DNA of 64,000 nt. It comes from Bacteroidales bacterium. GTDB taxonomy: Bacteria; Bacteroidota; Bacteroidia; Bacteroidales; GCA-2748055. Numbering within the stretch: the stretch's first letter is position 1; every line of letters begins with the position of its first letter. Under the pieces are notes generated by a model. The model ran no database searches. It was not told the DNA's origin and saw nothing but the letters and a program-made list of their open reading frames with translations. A program made the translations under genes and the position numbers. Shown here one piece after another: positions 56,266-64,000 of this stretch. Where the stretch lies: positions 1 through 64,000 of the forward strand of contig JAIPBT010000018.1 of the NCBI GenBank assembly GCA_021738565.1. Direction: 5' to 3'.

Positions 56266-57060
56266 TTAACCTCCAATTTTAACATTGCAACCGCATGCTT
56301 CAAGCCGGGTCTTTATTTCATTCATCTTTTTTTCATCAGGGGCATTGACGGAATGCATTTCATATTCCACATCAAGCTTTTTGTATTTATTTGAGCCTGT
56401 TTTGTGGTATGGCAGCAAATGCAATTCCAATATGCGATCGCTTCTCTTTTGAAAAAAATTCAAAAATTCACCAGTGTCTGCTTCAGAATCATTGATCCCG
56501 GGGATCACAGGAATTCGAAAAACTACATTGTGTCCTCCTTCCAGCAACAGGTCTGCGTTGTTTATGATCAATTCATTATCAGCTCCTGTTAATTCTTTAT
56601 GTTTATTGGGGTTTATTATTTTAAGATCATACAGGAAAAGATCGGTATGCGCTGCGATTTCAAGGATTTTTTCTGCCGGTGCATATCCAGATGTGTCCAC
56701 TGCCCTGTGAATTCCCTTGTTGCCAAGCTCCTGCAGCAATTCCAGCAGGGCGTCGAACTGCATCAATGGCTCACCACCAGAGATGGTTGCGCCTCCGCCG
56801 GACTCTTCATAAAATACACGGTCCAGCAACATTTCTTCAACAAGTTCATTCAGATCGACTCTTTTGCCGTAAATTTTAGCCATGATTATCTCTTTTCCGT
56901 CAATGATCATCGTCTCATTGTATGCTTCAATATGTGTATCATGACTTTCCGGATTGTGGCACCATGGGCAGCGCAGCGGACAACCTTTGAAAAATACTGT
57001 GGTCCTGATGCCCGGTCCGTCATGCAATGCAAATCTTTTTATATCAAAAATTACTGGCAT
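56266..57060 (-). CDS. Glycyl radical enzyme activase (radical SAM), short form
   Basis: The 264-residue radical SAM protein opens with DGPGIRTTVFFKGCPLRCPWCHNPE, with the cluster cysteines Cys27, Cys31 and Cys34. It has the ISGGEP SAM-binding motif near residue 95 and a HLLPYHKTGSNKY segment near 215. It would generate the glycyl radical on the adjacent HypD-like enzyme. Most activases of the non-PFL type carry an inserted ferredoxin-like domain with two extra clusters; the only other cysteines here are Cys256 and Cys258, so that domain is absent. Its stop codon overlaps the ribosome site of the dehydratase gene. Confidence 0.9.
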   Translation of the reverse strand: MPVIFDIKRFALHDGPGIRTTVFFKGCPLRCPWCHNPESHDTHIEAYNETMIIDGKEIIMAKIYGKRVDLNELVEEMLLDRVFYEESGGGATISGGEPLMQFDALLELLQELGNKGIHRAVDTSGYAPAEKILEIAAHTDLFLYDLKIINPNKHKELTGADNELIINNADLLLEGGHNVVFRIPVIPGINDSEADTGEFLNFFQKRSDRILELHLLPYHKTGSNKYKKLDVEYEMHSVNAPDEKKMNEIKTRLEACGCNVKIGG

Positions 57061-57110
57061 AGATTGTGATCCTGGTAAGAATGAAGTGATGAAAAGCTTT
57101 TTGGTAATTT

Positions 57111-57132
57111 CCTGTATTACAAAACTTACAGG
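57111..57132. promoter_or_regulatory. Palindrome upstream of the activase-dehydratase operon
   Basis: CCTGTA and TACAGG flank a 10-base spacer, giving a 22-bp dyad about 50-70 bp before the activase ATG. Size and position fit an operator for a dimeric regulator, for example of the Crp/Fnr type, but this is inference. It could also be a chance hairpin. Confidence 0.3.
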
Positions 57133-57245
57133 ATGTGATCGAGAGAAAGAATCTATGAGATTAATTGATCAGGCATTGAAACAATCCCTGCCCGTTCCAG
57201 GTATGGAGAACAATATATAAAACAGCTCTCATAACAAAATGCAAT

Positions 57246-58388
57246 TTAATGTTTTTCATTCAAATGCAATGCCCTTTTAAATATCCTGTATCGTTTATAA
57301 ACCCTTCCTCCCATGTACTCCATCTCAGCCCGCACCTTTGTATTCGATTCCATCTCCAGGTGACTGTCCATATGGGTCTTGCCAGCTTTGCGGGCGGATT
57401 CAAGCATTGAAGTTCCCAGGATGGTATCCAGTCCTTTGTTCTGGTAGTCGGGCCTGATGGCTCCCAGCATAAGATTCAGCTGACGGCTCCTTCGACCGGA
57501 AAGCAATATTGGAATGAAACCTATGGGGAACAGATAACCACATGATTTCTTGATTCCCCGGCTGATATCAGGCATGCCGACGATAAAGGCGATAATCTCC
57601 TTGTTTTTATTCTCAATGGCTTTGATGAATCGCGGGTCAAGCACAAAAATATACCTGTTTGCAAAATCATCCATCTCCTCAGGTGTAAAGGGAGTGAACC
57701 CGTATATTTCTGTAAATGTATCATTTACAAGTGAAAGAATGGGACGGATATATTTTCTGAGCTGCCTCCTTGTATTGAACTCAACCAGTGAAAGGTCCTT
57801 GTTGTTGTTGCGTGTGCGTTCGGCAATTTTCAGGTACAGATCGGGTGTTTTTTCAGGAACCGGGACGTGATAAACCACCAAGTCAAGCTCCTTTTCGAAA
57901 TTCAGTGCCTGAAGATGGTCCGTGATGTACTTAAAATTACAGTGAGAAGCGATAACCATCGGTTCATCAAACCCTTCCACCAAATATCCCTGGGGATCCT
58001 TATCAGAGAATGCAAGCGGACCAACAAGTTTTTCCATGCCCCTATCCCGGGCCCATTCATCAACTGCATTGATCAATGCCTCAATCACTTCCCGGTCGTC
58101 CCATGCCTCAAGAAAATTGAACCGCGCATTTTTTTCGTTTTTCTTCCTGTTGTAATCATGATGGATGATGCCCATGATCCGGCCAACAAGTTCCCTGTCT
58201 CTGTAGGCAAGAAGTAAGATGGTATCACAATGGGAAAAAGACTTGTTTTTCTTTTCGTTGAAAAAACCCCATTCATCTCCATATAAAGGAGGGATCCAGT
58301 TTTCATGGTCCTTGTGGATCTTCGCGGGCAGATGGATAAACCGCTTCATATCCTTCCGGGAATTGACGGTTTTAATAAATAAGGCCAT
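57246..58388 (-). CDS. YghO-like GNAT-fold protein
   Basis: The 380-residue protein has two acyltransferase-like halves. The first includes RFIHLPAKIHKDHENWIPPL near residue 16 and LLLAYRDRELVGRIMGIIHHDYN near 58-80. The second includes PDYQNKGLDTILGTSMLESARKAG near 316-339 and MDSHLEMESNTKVRAEMEYMGGRVYKRYRIF near 342-372. This order resembles the uncharacterised YghO family. No signal peptide or membrane helix is seen. It lies about 185 bp upstream of the activase gene on the same strand. Confidence 0.75.
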   Translation of the reverse strand: MALFIKTVNSRKDMKRFIHLPAKIHKDHENWIPPLYGDEWGFFNEKKNKSFSHCDTILLLAYRDRELVGRIMGIIHHDYNRKKNEKNARFNFLEAWDDREVIEALINAVDEWARDRGMEKLVGPLAFSDKDPQGYLVEGFDEPMVIASHCNFKYITDHLQALNFEKELDLVVYHVPVPEKTPDLYLKIAERTRNNNKDLSLVEFNTRRQLRKYIRPILSLVNDTFTEIYGFTPFTPEEMDDFANRYIFVLDPRFIKAIENKNKEIIAFIVGMPDISRGIKKSCGYLFPIGFIPILLSGRRSRQLNLMLGAIRPDYQNKGLDTILGTSMLESARKAGKTHMDSHLEMESNTKVRAEMEYMGGRVYKRYRIFKRALHLNEKH

Positions 58389-58439
58389 TTGGAAATTTAA
58401 CAGTTCACCGGTGTAATGTATAAATTTTTTATAAACTGA

Positions 58440-58940
58440 TCAAAACATCTCTGCGAGCCGCTCAATGCCTTCCCCGTCAATCCGTGTAATGATCCACTCT
58501 TTCATCTGTTTTGCGCCCAGAGAGTTATAAAAATCAATGGCAGGCTTGTTCCAGTCGAGTACCACCCATTCGAACCTTCCGCAATCTCGTTCACCGGCAA
58601 TCCTTGCAAGGTAGAGCAAAAGGGCCTTCCCATAGCCTTTCCCCCTGTATTCTTCAAAGACAAACAGGTCTTCAAGATACAATCCGGGCCGTCCTGTAAA
58701 AGTGGAGAAGTTATGGAAGAATAGGGCAAAACCAACGGGTGTCTCTTTTTCATATCCGATCACGACTTCGGCATACCTGTTTTGTCCGAAAAGATTCTTT
58801 TTTAACAACTCCTCTGTTGCAACCACTTCGTGGGAAAGCTTTTCATAGGCCGCAATGCCCTTTATAAGATCGAGGATTATTAGCACATCCTTCTCTTCAG
58901 CGTGTTTTAAATAAAAACCGGGTATTGATGTTGAAATCAT
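58440..58940 (-). CDS. GNAT acetyltransferase, diamine acetyltransferase-like
   Basis: The 166-residue protein has the spermidine/diamine acetyltransferase pattern: DLIKGIAAYEKLSHEVVATEELL near the N-terminus, YLEDLFVFEEYRGKGYGKALLLYLA near 88-112 as the acetyl-CoA loop and WVVLDWNKPAIDFYNSLGAK near 124-143. Likely substrates are polyamines or other diamines. The frame is open to 59054, but the start at 58940 is chosen because the extension is translated from a palindromic repeat end at 58966-59002. Confidence 0.87.
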   Translation of the reverse strand: MISTSIPGFYLKHAEEKDVLIILDLIKGIAAYEKLSHEVVATEELLKKNLFGQNRYAEVVIGYEKETPVGFALFFHNFSTFTGRPGLYLEDLFVFEEYRGKGYGKALLLYLARIAGERDCGRFEWVVLDWNKPAIDFYNSLGAKQMKEWIITRIDGEGIERLAEMF

Positions 58941-58965
58941 GGTGTTGTATTTTACAGTTCTAAGA

Positions 58966-59002
58966 TAGTGTTTGTCAATAAAGTCGAGTGGCTGAACCAT
59001 AA
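58966..59002. repeat. Left end of a type B palindromic element
   Basis: The first 29 bases, from TAGTGTTTGTCAATAAAG onward, are identical to 32218-32246, the left end of the complete type B element, and the match runs to 37 bases with two differences. The matching right end is not present; the sequence runs instead into short tandem repeats. Confidence 0.75.
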
Positions 59003-59040
59003 CGGTCGGGATCATGAGCTCTTTGCCGCGGCGAATCGGT

Positions 59041-59170
59041 TCGACATTCGACATTCGACATTCCTCCGCGATCCTCCGCGTAACTTATCCCTCGTAGTAT
59101 TTTGCAACTCCTTTGTACCCTGGCCCTCCCAGTCTCCCTTTCTCCCCCTCTCCCAGTCTCCCAGTCCTGC
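59041..59170. repeat. Cluster of short tandem repeats
   Basis: Three different short repeats follow one another. CGACATT occurs three times in tandem (59042-59062), TCCTCCGCG-type 9-10-bp units occur twice (59062-59080) and CCCAGTCTCC-type units recur within 59126-59170. No coding frame is supported. The cluster lies between a palindromic element end and the tail of the next gene. Confidence 0.8.
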
Positions 59171-59188
59171 CCCCTGGCTCCGCCACGT

Positions 59189-60319
59189 CTATGTATTGTC
59201 GTAAATGGAAATATATGCCGGTCTGCTGCACACCTCCTGCTTTTCTTCCTCCGGAAATGAAAAGAATTTCGCGTAAATATCCGCGTTGAATGATCCCAGG
59301 AAAAAATTGACGGGGCCCAGTTTTTTCATTTTCCTGAAGGCATTGTATTCGGGAGAGCGCACATCCAGTATCATTAAAGCGAGGTATTGATCCATGAGTC
59401 CCAGTACACCCTCAAGTAAGTGATAAAGAGATTTTTCATCTCCTTCCCTGAAGTAGATCCCTTCAACACCAAGGAAACGCATCTCCTCATACCTGAAGCG
59501 CTTGCCAATAAACGGAATGCGCGTCAGAACTCTTATGATGCGGTCGAGGAATTTGTTTCCAACGGTCCTGACCTCCCAGCTTTCGGGGTTGGCCTGCAGC
59601 CCTGCAACAATTTCCCCGTCTTTACGGATCACAAAGTATTGATCATTTAAAAACAAATTCTCAGTAAAATAAAAAGCATGCCCATGGTAAAATGTATCGA
59701 GCAGTTGCTTCATCTTTGGAATTTCCCGCGCTTTCAGCCTTTCAACCTTATGATGATCTCTCTTCCTCAGGCAACTGAAAATAAAGGATTCAAGTTGTCC
59801 GATTTTTGAAAACCCTCCAATTTCAGCAAAATTGCGGGACCTTTCATTCTCCTTTTCAACAATAGCATAGATGATGGCCTTCGGGATATGAGAGATATCA
59901 AAATCCACCAGCCGCTCAGGATTGTTATGGAATATGTGTGTGACATCCTTGAGCATGGATGCGGACCGCTCCGCGATGGATCTCTTTTTTATTTTCTTTT
60001 TTGAGGTACGGTCTGTACGCAGCGGTGCTTTTGCCGACATGTATCGTATCAGCCAACTCCTGTATGTGTTATCCCCGGCCCGGGTATCACGAAGCACATA
60101 TCCGATCGAACCCAGCATTTTTCCCGATCTTCTTAAAAGAACGAAATAACAGTTCTTTATGTTCCTCAACTTCTCAATACCTGAAGTATGATGGTATTGC
60201 AAACCTCCCGGTGTCCCCAGGTATGTATTTTCGATATGCCCGATCAGCTCCGGGGGTGGTTCTCTTTCCAGGGTCATTGAAATGGAGCCTTGCTGCATTA
60301 CTGTTCTCACACCAGACAT
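59189..60319 (-). CDS. Uncharacterised protein with GNAT-like features
   Basis: The 376-residue protein has no family I can name with confidence. The N-terminal part has CYFVLLRRSGKMLGSIGYVLRDTRAGDN, and the C-terminal half has YFVIRKDGEIVAGLQANPESWEV, both reminiscent of the central strands of acetyltransferase folds. A basic Lys/Arg-rich stretch (SKKKIKKRS) is near residue 105. No signal peptide is visible. It is divergent from glpK and follows three other acetyltransferase-like genes on the same strand. An alternative start is at codon 8 (MQQGS) or codon 15 (MTLER). Confidence 0.6.
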   Translation of the reverse strand: MSGVRTVMQQGSISMTLEREPPPELIGHIENTYLGTPGGLQYHHTSGIEKLRNIKNCYFVLLRRSGKMLGSIGYVLRDTRAGDNTYRSWLIRYMSAKAPLRTDRTSKKKIKKRSIAERSASMLKDVTHIFHNNPERLVDFDISHIPKAIIYAIVEKENERSRNFAEIGGFSKIGQLESFIFSCLRKRDHHKVERLKAREIPKMKQLLDTFYHGHAFYFTENLFLNDQYFVIRKDGEIVAGLQANPESWEVRTVGNKFLDRIIRVLTRIPFIGKRFRYEEMRFLGVEGIYFREGDEKSLYHLLEGVLGLMDQYLALMILDVRSPEYNAFRKMKKLGPVNFFLGSFNADIYAKFFSFPEEEKQEVCSRPAYISIYDNT

Positions 60320-60405
60320 GTTCTATAGTATGTTTTTAAAAAATCACAGATATTTCATTCAAAGATCGTTGCAAATTTGTATTTTCAAAAATAAATCTTT
60401 CCCGA

Positions 60406-61917
60406 ATGCACCAGAAAAAATTTATTCTTGCCCTCGATCAGGGCACAACAAGTTCAAGGGCCATTTTATTCAACCATCAAGGTGAAATAATCGCCCAGGC
60501 CCAAAAGGAGTTCAAACAATATTTCCCCCAGCCAGGGTGGGTTGAACATGACCCTGAAGAGATATGGTCCAGCCAGTCATCCGTAACGGCAGAGGTAATT
60601 GCCCGATCAGGGATTGTAACTGAAAGCATTGCCTCCATTGGGATCACCAACCAGCGTGAGACCGCGGTTGTGTGGGACAGGAACACCGGAAAACCGGTCC
60701 ACAATGCCATTGTCTGGCAGGACAGGCGGACTGCGGACATGTGCAGTAAGCTCATTGCCAATGGGAAATCAGGCATGGTACGGGATAAAACGGGTTTGAT
60801 CATAGACGCCTATTTTTCTGCAACAAAAGTGGCCTGGATACTGGACAATGTAACAGGAGCCCGCGACAAGGCAGAGAAAGGAGAATTGTGTTTCGGTACC
60901 ATCGACAGCTGGTTGATTTGGAAATTCACCAGGGGCAAAGTGCATGTCACCGATGTAACAAATGCCAGCAGAACAATGCTCTACAATATCTATTCTGATC
61001 AATGGGATGAGGAGCTCCTGGAATTATTCAATATCCCTGCATCCATGCTTCCTGAAGTAAAGGGATCATCGGAATTGTTTGCCGAAACCTCCGGCGACAC
61101 AACAGGGTTCAACCTCCCTATCATGGGGGTTGCGGGCGACCAGCAGGCGGCCCTGTTCGGACAATTGTGCCTCGAACCCGGAATGGTAAAGAATACCTAT
61201 GGTACCGGATGTTTTATGATCATGAACCTGGGCTCCGAACCGGTAAGCTCAGGTTCAAAATTACTGACTACCATTGCATGGAAGCTGGACGGCAAGATCA
61301 CCTATGCCCTTGAAGGCAGTATTTTCATTGCCGGAGCGATCATACAATGGATCAGGGATGAACTTGGACTTATTAAATCAGCGACTGAAACCGAAACCCT
61401 TGCAGCCTCTGTAAGTGACAACGGAGGTGTGTACCTCGTGCCTGCATTTACCGGCCTCGGCGCCCCTCACTGGGATCAGTTTGCACGCGGAACGATCATC
61501 GGTATCACCAGGGGTACCGGCAAGAAACATATTGTCAGGGCCGCACTGGAGGGAATTGCCTTCCAGGTGGCAGATGTGCTGGATGCCATGCAAAAAGATT
61601 ATGGTAAAAAAATAAAGGAATTGAGGGTGGACGGCGGAGCCTCGGCAAACAATTTCCTGATGCAGTTCCAGGCCGATATCCTGAATACCCGGGTAACAAG
61701 ACCTGAAATAATGGAGACTACCGCCCTCGGCGCTGCATACCTTGCCGGACTGGCTTCGGGGTTCTGGAAAAACACCGGTGAGCTAAGGGAGCAATGGAAA
61801 ATAGGCAGGAGCTATGTTCCGGAGATGGATGAACAAATCCGCACGGCAGAGATGAAGAGCTGGCACCGTGCCCTGGAGAGGTCGCTTTCATGGATAGAAA
61901 ATGGGTCCGGACGATGA
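60406..61917 (+). CDS. glpK: Glycerol kinase
   Basis: The 503-residue kinase phosphorylates glycerol to glycerol-3-phosphate with ATP. It starts with the phosphate-1 motif [15 protein letters not shown] near residues 7-21. [29 protein letters not shown] near 82-110 carries the glycerol-binding residues and the FGGY signatures are in [27 protein letters not shown] near 401-427. Length is typical. It overlaps glpD in an ATGA arrangement. No glycerol facilitator gene is visible in the window. Confidence 0.96.
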   Translation: MHQKKFILALDQGTTSSRAILFNHQGEIIAQAQKEFKQYFPQPGWVEHDPEEIWSSQSSVTAEVIARSGIVTESIASIGITNQRETAVVWDRNTGKPVHNAIVWQDRRTADMCSKLIANGKSGMVRDKTGLIIDAYFSATKVAWILDNVTGARDKAEKGELCFGTIDSWLIWKFTRGKVHVTDVTNASRTMLYNIYSDQWDEELLELFNIPASMLPEVKGSSELFAETSGDTTGFNLPIMGVAGDQQAALFGQLCLEPGMVKNTYGTGCFMIMNLGSEPVSSGSKLLTTIAWKLDGKITYALEGSIFIAGAIIQWIRDELGLIKSATETETLAASVSDNGGVYLVPAFTGLGAPHWDQFARGTIIGITRGTGKKHIVRAALEGIAFQVADVLDAMQKDYGKKIKELRVDGGASANNFLMQFQADILNTRVTRPEIMETTALGAAYLAGLASGFWKNTGELREQWKIGRSYVPEMDEQIRTAEMKSWHRALERSLSWIENGSGR

Positions 61918-63476
61918 AAAACAGGGATGAAATAATTCAGGAAGCCACCAGCGCCGGTGGATTCGATGTGGTTGTTGTAGGTGGAGGCGCTTCAGGCATA
62001 GGAGCAGCACTGGAGGCTTCTTTGAGAGGATTCAAAACGCTTCTTTTGGAGAAGCATGACTTTACCAAAGGAACTTCAAGTAAAAGTACGAAACTGATAC
62101 ATGGCGGAGTCAGGTACCTGGCACAGGGTGATATAAAGATGGTCAGGGAAGCGCTGAAGGAGAGAGGATACCTTGTCAAAAATGCACCCCACTTGGTCCA
62201 TGATCAACCATTCATCATACCGGCCTATAAATGGTGGGAAGGAATTTTCTACACCACGGGACTTACTTTATATGATATCCTTGCAGGAAAATACAGCCTG
62301 GGAAGATCAAAATTCCTTGGCAGGGAAAAGGTGATCCGCAAATTGCCCGGTCTGTCAGGTAAGGGACTGAGGGGAGGAATATTGTACCACGACGGACAGT
62401 TTGACGATTCCCGGCTGGCCATGGATATGCTGCATGAATTTTTCAGAAACGGTGGTCTTGCCCTGAATTATTTTGAAGTATATGATATCCTGAAAAATGA
62501 TGGTGACAGAATAACGGGTGTCAGGGCAAAAAATGTCACGAACGATCAATCCTTTGAATTCAAAGCAAAAACTGTGATCAATGCAACCGGTGTGTGGGCA
62601 GATGATGTTATGCAAATGGATGACCCGGGACATAAAAAAATGATCCGGCCCAGCCAGGGCATACATATAGTGATCAGTAAAAATTTTATGAAAGGGGACC
62701 ATGCCCTTATGATCCCGAAAACAAGTGACGGCAGGGTGCTGTTCGCCGTTCCATGGCACGATCACCTGGTGGTTGGCACAACGGATACGCCCGTGGACAG
62801 TATCGATGATGAACCTGTGCCCCTGGAAGATGAGGTCCGTTTCATACTTGATACAGCCTCCGGCTACCTGATCAAAAAAGTGGAACGGTCCGATGTACTA
62901 TCGGTATTTACAGGACTCAGACCCCTTGCAGCGCCCACGGGTGACCGGACTGAAACCAGGGAGATAAGCCGCAACCACAAAGTACTGGTATCAAAAAGCA
63001 AACTCATTACAGTCGTTGGAGGAAAGTGGACCACCTACAGAAAAATGGGACAGGATATGATCGATGCTGCCATCAAACAAAAACTTCTACCGCAACGTGC
63101 GAGCCGGACAAAAAATTACAAATTATCAGAATCAACAGGCATTGATGTAAAGGACCAGTTTGCAATCTACGGAAGGAATGCAATGGAAATCAGAAAAATG
63201 ATTGCGAACAACCGCGAGTTAAATGCATCCATTTGCGAAGAGCTGCCCTATTCGAGGGCTGAAATAGAATGGTTGTGCAGGAATGAGATGGTTGTGCATC
63301 TCGAGGACCTCATGGCAAGAAGGACGAGGGCATTGCTGTTGAATGCAAAGGCCGCTTACAATGCAGCGGAGAAAGTTGCCCGGGATATAGCTCCTTTGCT
63401 CAACTGGGATAAGAAGAAGGTTGAAGAAGAAGTACTTTCTTTCAGGGAGATGGCAAAAAAATACATCCTGAATTAA
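61914..63476 (+). CDS. glpD: FAD-dependent glycerol-3-phosphate dehydrogenase
   Basis: The 520-residue flavoenzyme oxidises glycerol-3-phosphate to dihydroxyacetone phosphate at the membrane and passes electrons to quinone. The FAD dinucleotide fold is [21 protein letters not shown] near residues 17-37, followed by [16 protein letters not shown] near 53-68 and [10 protein letters not shown] near 282. [14 protein letters not shown] near 343 and [16 protein letters not shown] near 364 match the family. The start at 61914 is chosen because its ATG overlaps the glpK stop (ATGA), which is usual for coupled genes; an upstream ATG at 61890 lies within glpK. Confidence 0.94.
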   Translation: MKNRDEIIQEATSAGGFDVVVVGGGASGIGAALEASLRGFKTLLLEKHDFTKGTSSKSTKLIHGGVRYLAQGDIKMVREALKERGYLVKNAPHLVHDQPFIIPAYKWWEGIFYTTGLTLYDILAGKYSLGRSKFLGREKVIRKLPGLSGKGLRGGILYHDGQFDDSRLAMDMLHEFFRNGGLALNYFEVYDILKNDGDRITGVRAKNVTNDQSFEFKAKTVINATGVWADDVMQMDDPGHKKMIRPSQGIHIVISKNFMKGDHALMIPKTSDGRVLFAVPWHDHLVVGTTDTPVDSIDDEPVPLEDEVRFILDTASGYLIKKVERSDVLSVFTGLRPLAAPTGDRTETREISRNHKVLVSKSKLITVVGGKWTTYRKMGQDMIDAAIKQKLLPQRASRTKNYKLSESTGIDVKDQFAIYGRNAMEIRKMIANNRELNASICEELPYSRAEIEWLCRNEMVVHLEDLMARRTRALLLNAKAAYNAAEKVARDIAPLLNWDKKKVEEEVLSFREMAKKYILN

Positions 63477-63546
63477 AACCGGTATAAAATCATCACTCCA
63501 AGGAATAACTATGAATCTGTATTTCTTTTGTAAAATACCATGGGTA

Positions 63547-63577
63547 TTTGTCTATTAATCACAATCCATTAATTTTG
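63547..63577 (+). promoter_or_regulatory. Complete Bacteroidota-type promoter for the oxidoreductase gene
   Basis: A -33 TTTG at 63547-63550 and a -7 TAATTTTG at 63570-63577 are separated by 19 bp, the expected spacing. This is the best promoter match in the window. It predicts a leader of about 40 nt before the ATG at 63624. Confidence 0.7.
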
Positions 63578-63623
63578 TTGGGGCATCAGTTCAGAATATT
63601 CAACAAATAAATAAATCAAAAAA

Positions 63624-64000
63624 ATGAGCAAGAGAAACACATTTTCAAGGAGAACTTTCCTGGGCACATCATTGTTGGGTGTGGCAGGTTTGACCCTGAT
63701 CCCGGGCTGTAAAACTGCAGCTCCATCCGATACTTTGAGAATCGGATTTATCGGTCTGGGGCGCCAGGCCATGTACCTGATGAGCAGCTTCATCAAAGTA
63801 GATGGTGTGAAGGTCGTTGCCGGATCCGATGTTTACGGCCGGAAGAACGAGCGTTTTGAACAGCGCGTAAAAGCCTTTTACGAGGAAGCAGGAGAAAAGA
63901 CTGATGTAAAAACGTATGGGGATTACAGAAAGCTCCTGGACAGAAAAGATATTGATGCTGTGGTCATTGCCTCGCCCGACCACTGGCACTATCACATTGC
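63624..64000 (+). CDS. Gfo/Idh/MocA-family oxidoreductase, secreted, 3' end cut by the window
   Basis: The first 125 residues are visible and the frame runs open to the window edge. The N-terminus has a twin-arginine signal (SRRTFLGTSLLGVAG) followed by PGCK, a possible lipobox. The NAD(P)-binding start is LRIGFIGLGRQA near residues 38-49, and VVIASPDHWHYHI near 113-125 is the typical early catalytic-domain motif. Members of this exported Bacteroidota group act on sugars or their oxidised derivatives. The substrate is not known. A full promoter lies just upstream, so it is separate from the glp operon. Confidence 0.88.
   Translation, partial: MSKRNTFSRRTFLGTSLLGVAGLTLIPGCKTAAPSDTLRIGFIGLGRQAMYLMSSFIKVDGVKVVAGSDVYGRKNERFEQRVKAFYEEAGEKTDVKTYGDYRKLLDRKDIDAVVIASPDHWHYHI

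Noticed and set aside
57089-57220. Small plus-strand frame starting MKSFLVISC
   Set aside because: About 43 codons with no upstream promoter match and no family recognised; it overlaps the putative operator region of the activase operon, so it was not called as a gene.

Overview
The window reads as a chromosomal stretch of a Bacteroidota bacterium, most likely an anaerobic or facultatively anaerobic member of the Bacteroidia (Bacteroidales/Marinilabiliales-like). Seen directly: a short 287-residue primary sigma factor of the Bacteroidota type, several promoters with the TAnnTTTG -7 box typical of the phylum, a chain of SurA/PrsA-like foldases followed by an OstA-like protein, many lipoproteins with a Cys lipobox, and families common in this phylum (DUF2807, DUF5063, DUF1684, DUF2795). 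Anaerobic metabolism is indicated by pyruvate:ferredoxin oxidoreductase, a complete Rnf complex and a glycyl radical enzyme with its activase. No rRNA, tRNA, CRISPR array, prophage or intact insertion sequence was seen.

Layout. 1-9.2 kb: rhomboid protease, an acetyltransferase, a YciO/Sua5 protein, a CoA-binding protein, the TrkH/TrkA potassium uptake pair, a ComEC-like channel and a dihydroorotate-dehydrogenase-like protein. 9.2-9.7 kb: repeat-rich spacer. 9.7-18.5 kb: def, ruvX, nifJ, rho with a long low-complexity insert, rpoD and a DUF2807 lipoprotein. 18.5-22.9 kb: a leftward group of nucleic-acid genes (rRNA methyltransferase, 3'-5' exonuclease, DUF5063, recQ). 23-30.3 kb: guaB, then an outer-membrane biogenesis chain of three foldase-like proteins and an OstA-like protein. 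30.3-34.5 kb: DUF2795 protein, cobalamin adenosyltransferase, a lone ABC ATPase and recG. 34.5-40.6 kb: HD hydrolase and rseC-rnfBCDGEA. 40.8-50.8 kb: an outer-membrane barrel, a penicillin acylase-like hydrolase, a ROK kinase, and a VWA-domain protein divergent from an ECF sigma factor and its membrane partner. 50.9-60.3 kb: a steroid-reductase-like membrane protein, a PhoD-like phosphatase, a hydroxyproline-dehydratase-like glycyl radical enzyme with activase, and four GNAT-type or GNAT-like proteins. 60.4-64 kb: glpK-glpD and the start of a secreted Gfo/Idh/MocA oxidoreductase.

How the genes fit together: PFOR makes reduced ferredoxin from pyruvate and Rnf can couple ferredoxin oxidation to NAD+ reduction with ion pumping. 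The HypD-like dehydratase would convert trans-4-hydroxyproline to pyrroline-5-carboxylate, which could serve as an electron acceptor once reduced to proline. Glycerol enters through GlpK and GlpD. The foldase/OstA chain and the barrel serve the outer membrane.

The least explained content lies between genes: short palindromic elements with inverted ends beginning TTAGTG, in at least two related kinds, often next to stop codons or to short tandem repeats. Other points are four genes whose -7 box lies only 4-6 nt from the start codon, an ECF sigma gene whose conserved N-terminus has no ATG, GTG or TTG start, and a glycyl-radical activase without the usual extra ferredoxin-like cysteines. I did not find a clearly new multi-gene defence or biosynthetic system.
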